Below, piece after piece: positions 56,401 through 64,000 of a stretch of 64,000 bases of DNA (the stretch's first letter is position 1; every line of letters begins with the position of its first letter). Under the pieces are notes generated by a model. It ran no database searches. It was not told the DNA's origin and saw only the letters and a list, made by a program, of their open reading frames with translations. Source of the stretch: Arachis hypogaea. Its lineage: Eukaryota; Streptophyta; Magnoliopsida; Fabales; Fabaceae. Position numbers and translations under genes: made by a program. The stretch is taken from assembly GCF_003086295.3 (NCBI RefSeq), contig NC_092051.1, forward strand, positions 64,605,772 to 64,669,771, given 5' to 3'.

Positions 56401-57236
56401 TCCATTGCTATTTTATGTTTTCTATAGGTTGATGATCATGTGTAGTCACAAAAACAATTGAAAAAGCAAAAACAAACTGAAAAATAGAATGAAAAATAGC
56501 ACACCCTGGAGGAGAAGGCTACTTGCATTTAAACGCCAGTAAGGGCAGCAGAATGGGCGTTAAACGCCCAGTTTAGCACCATTCTGGGCGTTTAACGCCA
56601 GAAATGGGTACCAGACTGGCGTTTAATGCCAGAAAAGGGCAAGAAGATGGCGTTAAATGCCAGAAATGGGCAGCAACCTGGCGTTTAACGCCAGGATTGG
56701 CAGCAAAGGGCGTTTTGCAAGCCTAATTGGTGCAGGGATGAGAAATCCTTGACACCTCAGGATCTGTGGACCCCACAGGATCCTCACCAACCTCAACTCA
56801 CTCTCTCTCTTCGTCACACCTTTTCATAATACTCTTCCCCAAATACCCTTCACCAATCACCTCAATACCTCTTCCCCAAAAAACCCCTCACCTATCAAAT
56901 CCTACCCTCTTCTCCATAAACCCTTCACCAATCCACATCCTTACATCATAAACCCCACCTACCTCACCATTCAAATTCAAACCACTTTCCCTCCCGAACC
57001 CACCCATACATGGCCGAACCTTACCCTCTCCCCACTCCTATATAAACCCATCTTCACCCCTTTATTTTCACACATCTTAAACACTACTTCTCCCCCTAGG
57101 TCGAAATACTAACCCCCCTCTATCTCTTCTATTTCTTCTTTCTCTACTCTCTTCCTTCTTCTTTTGCTCGAGGACGAGTAAACCTTCTATGTTTCATGTG
57201 GTAAAAGCGTTGCTTTTTGTTTTTCCATAACCATTT
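56401..57236 (+). other. Element D: spacer with palindrome array, stem-loop and ORF leader
   Basis: No gene. Palindromes of the tggcgtttaacgccag type at 56523-56725. C-rich leader 56780-57120. Stem-loop TTGCTCG-AGGA-CGAGTAA at 57164-57181, 55 bp before the extra-ORF ATG, the same structure as beside PPTs. Confidence 0.72.
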
Positions 57237-58389
57237 ATGGCACCTAAGGCCGGAGAAACCTCTAGAAAGAGGAAAGGGAAGGCAAAAGATTCTACCTCCG
57301 AGTCTTTGGAGATGGAGAGATTCATCTCAGGGGTGCATCAAGACTACTTCTATAAAGTTGTGGCCAAGAAGAAGGTGATCCCCGAGGTCCCTTTCAAGCT
57401 CAAAAAGGGTGAATACCCGGAGATCCGACATGAGATTCGAAGAAGAGGTTGGGAAGTTCTCACCAACCCCATTCAACAAGTCAGAATCTTAATGGTTCAA
57501 GAGTTCTATGCCAATGCATGGATCACCAAGAACCATGATCAAAGTATGAAACCCGGACCCAAAGAATTGGCTTACAATGGTTCGGGGGAAATACTTAGAT
57601 TTCAGTCCGGAAAATCTAAGGTTGGCATTCAACTTGCCCATGATGCAAGGAGATGCACGCCCCTACACTAGAAGGGTCAACTTTGATCAAAGGTTGGACC
57701 AAGTCCTCATAGACATTTGTGAAGAGGGCGCTCAATGGAAGAAAGATTCAAGAGGGAAGCCGGTTCAACAAAGAAGGCATGACCTCAAGCCCGTGGCTAG
57801 GGGATGGTTGGAGTTCATCCAACGCTCAATCATTCCCACTAGTAACCAATCTGAAGTTACTATAGACCGGGCTATCATGATCCATAGCATCATGATTGGA
57901 GAGGAAGTAGAAGTTCATGAGGTTATATCCCTAGAACTCTACAAGGTGGCGGACAAGCCTTCTACTTTGTCAAGGTTAGCCTTCCCTCATCTCATTTGTC
58001 ACCTTTGCAATTCCGCTGGAATTGACATAGAGGAAGACATCCTCATTGATGAGGACAAGCCCATCACTAAGAAAAGGATGGAGCAAACAAGAGATCCCAC
58101 TCATGGACAAGAGCATGAGGAAATTCCTCATCATGAAATCCCTGAGATGCCTCAAGGGATGCATTTTTCTCCACAAAATTATTGGGAGCAAATTAACACC
58201 TCCCTAGGAGAATTAAGTTCCAATATGGGACAATTAAGGGTGGAACACCAAGAACATTCTATTCTCCTTCATGAAATTAAAGAAGATCAAAGAATCATGA
58301 GAGAGGAGCAACAAAGACAAGGAAGAGACATTGAGGAGCTCAAACACTCCATAATATCTTTAAGAGGAAGAACTAGCAGCCATCACTAA
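57237..58389 (+). pseudogene. Element D: env-position extra ORF with one frameshift
   Basis: ATG at 57237 (MAPKAGETSRKRKGK). First frame to about 57575: FISGVHQDYFYKVVAKKKVIPE, LKKGEYPEIRHEI, RRRGWEVL, ILMVQEFYANAW. One extra base near 57574 moves the frame to 57577-58389: MVRGKYLDFSPENLRLAF, FDQRLDQVLIDICEEGA, LKPVARGWLEFIQRSIIPTSN, LICHLCNSAGI, and a C-terminal coiled coil (LGELSSNMGQLRVEHQEHSILL … QRQGRDIEELKHSI). About 384 codons across both frames. Plant Transpos_32-like, 3' of pol in intact relatives; function unknown. Only one disabling change seen. Confidence 0.8.
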
Positions 58390-59440
58390 GGTGGACCCGT
58401 TCTTTAATTTCCTTGTTCTTTATTTTCTGTTTTTTGAATTTTTATGCTTTATGTTTATCTATGTTTGTGTTTTCATTACATGATCATTAGTGTCTTAGTG
58501 TCTATGCCTTAAAGCTATGAATATCCTATGAATCCATCACCTTTCTTAAATGAAAAATGTTTTTAATTGCAAAAAAAAAAAGAAATACATGAATTTCGAA
58601 TTTTAAATAGTTTAATTATTTTGATGTGGTGGCAATACTTTTTGTTCTTCTGAATGAATGCTTGAACAGTGCATTTTTTTGAAATTGTTGTTTATGAATG
58701 TTAAAGTTGTTGGCTCTTGAAAGAATGATGGAAAAGGAGAAATGTTGTTGATAATCTGAAAAAAATCATAAAATTGATTCTTGAAGCAAGAAAAAACAGT
58801 GAAAAAAAATGGCAAAAAAAAAAAGAGGAAAAGAAAAAGCAAGCAGAAAAAGTCAATAGCTCTTTAAAACAAAAGGCAATGGTAAAATAAAAAGGATCCA
58901 AGGCTTTGAGCATCAGTGAATAGGAGGGCCGACAGGAATAAAATCTTGGCCTAAGCGGCTAAACCAAGCTGTCCCTAACCATGTGCTTGTGGCGTGAAGG
59001 TGTCAAGTGAAAACTTGAGACTGAGCGGTTAAAGTCGTGGTCCAAAGCAAAAAGAGTGTGCTTAAGAACCCTGGACACCTCTAATTGGGGACTCTAGCAA
59101 AGCTAAGTCACAAACTGAAAAAGTTCACCCAGTTATGTGTCTGTGGCATTTATGTATCCGGTGATAATACTGGAAAACAAAGTGCTTAGGGCCATGGCCA
59201 AGACTCATAAAGTAGCTGTGTTCAAGAATCAACATACTAAACTAGGAGAATCAATAGCACTATCTGAATTCTAAGTTCCTATAGAAGCCAATCACTCTGA
59301 ACTTCAAGGGATAAAGTGAGATGCCAAAACTATTTAGAAGCAGAAAGCTAATAGCCCCGCTCATATAATCAAGACTGATCTTCATAGATGTTTTTGGAAT
59401 TCATTGTATATTCTATTCTTTTTATCCTATTTGATTTTTA
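58390..59440 (+). other. Element D: 3' untranslated region
   Basis: No gene. Contains a purine tract (58790-58880) and the conserved box ttatgtatccggtgataata (59150-59169, RC of the A/B box). Confidence 0.65.
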
Positions 59441-59478
59441 GTTTCTTGGGGACAAGCAACAATTTAAGTTTGGTGTTG
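59441..59478 (+). promoter_or_regulatory. Element D: PPT with adjacent stem-loop
   Basis: GTTTCTTG-GGGA-CAAGCAAC (one mismatch, 59441-59460), then aatttaagtttggtgttg abutting the LTR at 59479. Confidence 0.78.
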
Positions 59479-61125
59479 TGATGAGCGGATAATTTATACG
59501 CTTTTCGGCATTATTTTTAGTATGTTTTTAGTATATTTTAGTTAGTTTTTGTTATGTTTTTATTAGTTTTTAAATAAAAATCACATTTCTGGACTTTACT
59601 ATGAGTTTGTGTGTTTTTCTGTGATTTCATGTATTTTCTGGCTGAAGTTGAGGGACCTGAGCAAAAATCTGATTCAGAGGCTGAAAAAGGACTGCAAATG
59701 CTGTTGGATTCTGACCTCCCTGCACTCGAAGTGGATTTTCTGGAGCTACAGAAGCCCAATTGGTGCGCTCTTAATTGCGTTGGAAAGTACACATCCTGGG
59801 CTTTCCAGAAGTATTTAATAGTTCATACTTTGCCCGAGATTTGATGGCCCAAACCTGCGTTCCAAGTCAGCATAGAAATTCTGGCGTCAAAACGCCAGAA
59901 CTGGCATAAAAGCTGGAGTTAAACGCCCAAACTGGCACAAAAGCTGGCATTTAACTCCAAGAAAAGCCTCTACACCTGAAAGCTTCAACGCTCAGCCCAA
60001 GCACACACTAAGTGGGCCCTGAAGTGGATTCTGCATCATTTACTCATTTCTGTAAACCCTAGGTTACTAGTTTTCTACTAATAGGACCTTTTGCTATTGT
60101 ATTTTACACACTTGATCATACTTTTGATCTTGGTTCTTCTGGTTCCCTCTCTGGGGCCGAAGCCAATGATCACCATTATCACTTTTGTATTTTCAACGGT
60201 GGAGTTTCTACACACCATAGATTAAGGTGTGGACCTCTACTGTTCCTCATGAATTAATGCAAAGTACTATTGTTTTTCTATTCAACTCAAGCCTATTTCT
60301 GTTCTAAGATATCCATTCGTTCTTCAACATGATGAATGTGATGATCCGTGACACTCATCACCATTCTCACCTATGAACGCGTGCCTGACAACCACTTCTG
60401 TTCTACATGCAAACAAGCTTGAATGTGTATCTCTTGGGTTTCTAATATAAGATTAGAACCTTCATGGTATAGTTTAGAATCATTGGCAGCCATTCATGAG
60501 ATCCGAAAAGTCTAAACCTTGTCTGTGGTATTCCGAGTAGGATCAGGGAAGGGATGACTGCGACGAGCTTCAAACTCGCGAGTGTTGGGCGTAGTGACAG
60601 ACGCAAAAGGGTCAATGGATCCTATTCCAACATGATCGAAAACCAACAGCTGATTAGCCGTGCGGTGATAGCGCATTTGGAACATTTTTACTGAGAGGAC
60701 GGGAGGTAGCCATTGAAAATGGTGAAACCCAACATACAGCTTGCCATGGAAAGGAGTATGAATGATTGGAAGAAGGCAATAGGAAAGCAGAGGTTCAGAA
60801 GGAACAAAGCATCTCCATACGCTTATCTGAAATTCCTACCAATGAATTGCATAAGTATCTCTATCTCTATTTTATATATTATTCATCTTTTAATTATCAA
60901 TTCTCCATAACCATTTGAATCTGCCTGACTGAGATTTACAAGGTGACCATAGCTTGCTTCAAGCCGACAGTCTCCGTGGGATCGACCCTTACTCACGTAA
61001 GGTTTATTACTTGGACGACCCAGTGTACTTGCTGGTTAGTTGTGCGGAGTTGTGACAAAGAGTTGAGATTACAATTGTGCGTACCAAGTTGTTGGCGCCA
61101 TTGATGATCACAATTTTGTGAACCA
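59479..61125 (+). mobile_element. Element D: 3' LTR
   Basis: 1,647 bp from tgatgagcgg to gtgaacca, followed by ccaatcatca, exactly what follows solo LTR S1. Palindromes 59877-59960, U5 stem-loops near 60985-61040. Closest relative in the window is S1 (9653-11300). Confidence 0.88.
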
Positions 61126-61811
61126 CCAATCATCAAAGAACCACCCCAATCTGAGGTGGGGAGACAATCAGAATCAAAACTCATGGCAGAGAAACTCAAC
61201 CTAGAACAATTCCAAAAACACAAACCATCAAAACCATCAAAACACTAACCAAAACCAATACAGAAAAACCACAAAACAATCAACCCTAACCCAACTGCTA
61301 TCTACCAAACAACCCATCCACTAGCCAAAATAACAATCATCCATCCTCAACATCCCATAATCAACCACAACTACCCCAAGAATCTCAAAGGTTCTCCAAC
61401 TTGGAGATAATAATTGAAAAGATGATCAAGCATCAAGAATTGGCCTATAAGAACCACGAAGCTTCACTGCAGAATTTAGAGAGGCAAATTGGCCAGTTGT
61501 CCAAGCAAACAGTGGCTGAAAGAGCACCCAATGCATTACCAAGTGACACCATTCCCAATCCCAAAGAAGAATGCCAAGCAATCCAATTAAGGAGTGGAAG
61601 AACCTTGGAGAATGGCAAAGAAGCTAACAAGAAGTCTGTGGAGAATGATATTGGCAGCAAGAAGCAAGTAGGAGAAAAGGACAAGCAAGACCAAGAGAAG
61701 CTCAAGGAGAAAGAGGAACCTCAAGCTTCAAAGAAGGGGAAGCAGATTATTGAGGAACATTCACAAGCACAGAGGAAAGAATTGAAGCTTTACATTCCTC
61801 CTCTACCATAA
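61126..61811 (+). pseudogene. Element I2: gag C-terminal region (duplicate of 11301-11990)
   Basis: The first ten bases (ccaatcatca) are the end of an F-type LTR, the rest is gag of element I. Open from 61401: MIKHQELAYKNHEASLQNLERQ, QLRSGRTLENG, Lys/Glu-rich tail. A TAA at 61809-61811 separates it from the protease frame; element I has a TAG a few bases later, so the stops arose independently. N-terminal gag is absent. Confidence 0.78.
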
Positions 61812-61820
61812 CCTCAGAGA

Positions 61821-62870
61821 TTGAAAAACGAGCTAAAGGATCAACAATTCCTCAAGTTCTTAGAAGTGTTTAAGAAGCTGGATATCAACAACCCACTTGC
61901 TGAAGCATTGGAGCAAATGCCTCTATATGCAAAGTTTCTCAAGGAACTTATTAACAAGAAGTGGAGCTGGAATGAAAAAGAGATAATAATCTTGACCCAA
62001 GAATGCAGTGCTGTCATTCAAAGAGGTCTTCCACCAAAACTCAAAGACCCTGGGAGCTTCTTCTTGCCTAGCAACATTGGCAACATATTCATCGATAAGG
62101 CATTGTGTGATTTAGGATCCAGTATCAATCTAATGCCCTTATCTATGATGAGAAAGTTGTCCATAGAAGAGGTGAAACCTATAAGAATGACCTTGCAACT
62201 TGCTGACAGATCCATGGTAACTCCTAATGGAGTGGTCAAAAATCTCTTGGTCAAGGTGGATAAGTTTATTTTTCCAGTTGACTTTGTTATTTTGGATTTG
62301 GATGAAGAGGGAGGTGGCTCTATCATACTAGGAAGGCCTTTCCTAGCCACAGTAAGAGCCATCATTGATGTAGAAAAGGGGGAAATGACTTTGAGAGCAC
62401 ATAATGAGAAGATCATTCTGAATGTCTTCAAGGAAATGCAGCATACTGCTAAAGAGAACAGCTGCATGAGAGTTGAAAAGGAAAACTTGAACTGGAAGGA
62501 AAAAGCCAAGGAGGCACTCATCAGCTCACCTGAGAAGCAAGAGATAAACAGTGGAGAAGAAAAAGAGGGTAAGGAACATGTGAAGGCTAAGAAGAGAAGG
62601 CAGGAGGAGATTGAAGATTTGATCATTGAGAAGAAAGTCCCTGACATAAAGCCTGCTACCAAGAAAGAAGGGCCATTGAAGAAAGAAAAAAAGAGCAAGA
62701 AAAAGGTTCCAAAAGGATGGAAGAACAAAAGGGTATCAACTGAAGGATTCTCAAAAGGGGACAGAGTAAGATTGATCTACCAACAGTTGGAGGCAGATTC
62801 ACAAACTGAGGATTATTACATCGTCAATAAGATGCTCTCACTGGAGCATATGGAGATTGATCATCAATGA
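61821..62870 (+). CDS. Element I2: protease fused to integrase-like tail (349 codons)
   Basis: Uninterrupted copy of the gene broken at 11996-13043. Residues 1-80 are the Gag-PR junction; protease active site CDLGSSINLM at 96-105 and [10 protein letters not shown] at 168-177; Lys/Glu-rich linker 220-300; tail GFSKGDRVRLIYQQ (309-322) and VNKMLSLEHMEI (335-346). The tail aligns with the C-terminal tail of integrase B. No RT, RNase H or IN core lies between. The TGA after DHQ is shared with element I, and TGRRLTVRG-type sequence continues behind it. PR would process Gag; the retained tail may bind DNA or chromatin, which is inference. Start ATG is only the first after the upstream stop. Confidence 0.75.
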   Translation: MKNELKDQQFLKFLEVFKKLDINNPLAEALEQMPLYAKFLKELINKKWSWNEKEIIILTQECSAVIQRGLPPKLKDPGSFFLPSNIGNIFIDKALCDLGSSINLMPLSMMRKLSIEEVKPIRMTLQLADRSMVTPNGVVKNLLVKVDKFIFPVDFVILDLDEEGGGSIILGRPFLATVRAIIDVEKGEMTLRAHNEKIILNVFKEMQHTAKENSCMRVEKENLNWKEKAKEALISSPEKQEINSGEEKEGKEHVKAKKRRQEEIEDLIIEKKVPDIKPATKKEGPLKKEKKSKKKVPKGWKNKRVSTEGFSKGDRVRLIYQQLEADSQTEDYYIVNKMLSLEHMEIDHQ

Positions 62871-62912
62871 ACAGGAAGAAGGCTCACAGTGAGAGGGGAC
62901 AAGCTGAGGCAC

Positions 62913-64000
62913 TGATAAACTCCGATTTTGTGGTTTATCTTGTGCTTATTTTAGGAGATTTTATCACCTTTTTCCACATTTATTCCATGAAATAGCATGG
63001 TTTTGTAATTCTCCCTTAAATTGTGCTTAAGTATAAAAACATGCCTTTTAGGCCCTTAAATTGGAGATTTTGATTCACTTTAATTCCATTCGATGCCTTG
63101 ATGTGTTTGTTCAGTGATTTCAGGTTCATAAGGCAAGTATTCGATGGAAGAAGTGAGGAGAGAAGCATACAAAATGGAGAATGCATGAAGAAACTAGAAT
63201 TGGGAATTCATCGATGGGCACGCACGCGTACAAGGCGCGCACGCACAGAAAATATTTCACATAAGGACGCGCACGCATACATGCCGTGTATGCGCGGATG
63301 AAGAAACAGCCAATCGACGCGCACGCGCACATGGCGCGTACGCGCCGATACTCTCACGTGACCCACTTAAAGGCAAAACATTGGGGGCGATTTCTGAGCA
63401 GCCCAGGCCCAAATCCAACTTGTTTCTGAGTGTATTTCATGTAGAATTGAAGTCCAAGCAAAGGGGGGAGCAATTGTTTGAAGTGTTAGCATCATGTAGA
63501 GTAGTTTCTAGAGAGAGAAGCTCCCTCTTCTCTCTAGAATTAGGGTTCCTAGGACATTTCCATCTTAGATCTAGGTTCAATTACATGTTTTCATCTTGTT
63601 TTCTTTACAATTTCTTGTTTCTACTCTTTTATTCTCACGGTTTGTAGTGTTAATTTTACATTCATGTCTCTTTTATGTTCATGAATATTCTATGTTGGAT
63701 TTGGTTTACATTTAATGAAATTTGATGTTTGATGTTTCCTTTATTGATGATTGAGTTGTGAATTTACTTTTCTTACAATTGGTAGTTGGTAGATTTATCA
63801 TTCTTGCAATTTATTATGCTTTCCTTGTACACCCACCAAGTGTTTGACAAAATACTTGGTTGGGCTTTAGAGTAGACTTTGAGCATTCTTGGCTTGGAAA
63901 GAGTAATTAGGCAATCTTGAGTTATGAAAATCCAACCGATGTTGGTGATCTAGAGTTGTTAGGACATTTGGATTGAGATTAGCTAGTCTTGTTAGACTTT
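62913..64000 (+). mobile_element. Element N: LTR of the TGATAAACC family, runs off the window
   Basis: Begins TGATAAACTCCG at 62913 after ggcac and follows the F LTR (8239) in order: tttatcttgtg, gcatg, gatgccttgatgtgtttg. GC-rich array of acgcgcacgcg words at about 63215-63345, 300 bp in. F-like segments near 63840-64000 (aagtgtttgacaaaatacttggttgg). Whether it is solo or a full element cannot be seen. Confidence 0.8.

Noticed and set aside
1..64000. Host plant gene, rRNA gene or telomere/centromere satellite
   Set aside because: I read through all segments and found only retroelement parts and AT-rich spacers; no satellite monomer or rRNA motif was recognised.

Overview
This window looks like plant heterochromatin made almost wholly of nested Ty3/gypsy LTR retrotransposons. 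I saw no host gene. Three things point to a legume, most likely peanut (Arachis): primer-binding sites complementary to the 3' end of plant tRNA-Asp (tccccggcaacggcgcca type), Athila/Tat-like gag-pol plus an extra env-position ORF, and dense palindromes of the tggcgtttaacgcca type that I recall from Arachis repeats. The genus call is inference, and I give elements letters, not published family names.

Layout. L (minus): gag pseudogene 1-1394, leader, PBS, broken 5' LTR to about 4170. F (plus): extra ORF 5159-6528, 3' region, LTR from 8239, which is split near its end by solo LTR S1 (9653-11300, TSD ccaat). I (plus): gag, protease fused to an integrase tail, solo LTR S2 (14106-15663, TSD gtacc), extra ORF 15744-17318, 3' LTR 18339-20060. 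H (plus, Tat type): RNase H, integrase, a spliced antisense ORF (22956-24903) and the start of its 3' LTR. A (minus): 3' LTR 26106-27645, solo LTR S3 (28380-29920, TSD gttct), a collapsed extra ORF with a tRNA-Cys fragment, and a pol gene split by K. K (minus, non-autonomous, 31828-38686, TSD tccag). A is fused near 41240 to B (minus, to 52040), the most complete element. C (minus) keeps only leader and part of an LTR. D (plus, 53786-61125) has lost RT, RNase H and most of IN. I2 (61126-62912) is a diverged duplicate of part of I. N, an F-type LTR, starts at 62913 and runs off the window.

How the parts work. Gag forms the particle, PR cuts the polyprotein, RT-RNase H copies the RNA from a tRNA-Asp primer and a polypurine tract (PPT), and IN inserts the copy. 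Most copies are broken by stops, frameshifts and deletions; B keeps an unbroken RT-RNase H frame with all catalytic residues visible. K and I lack their own RT and must have been moved in trans.

Most interesting are non-coding RNA-like modules shared by otherwise different families: (1) a stem-loop with a GGGA/AGGA loop just before the PPT and again near the extra ORF; (2) two small stem-loops just after the gag-pol frame; (3) twin stem-loops in U5. All three show paired base changes that keep the stems. Each LTR family whose U3 is intact also carries a GC-rich or palindromic array starting about 300-400 bp into the LTR, and several breakpoints fall at or beside these arrays. Coordinates of LTR ends are read from TG...CA termini and target duplications; homology statements come from reading copies against each other inside this window.
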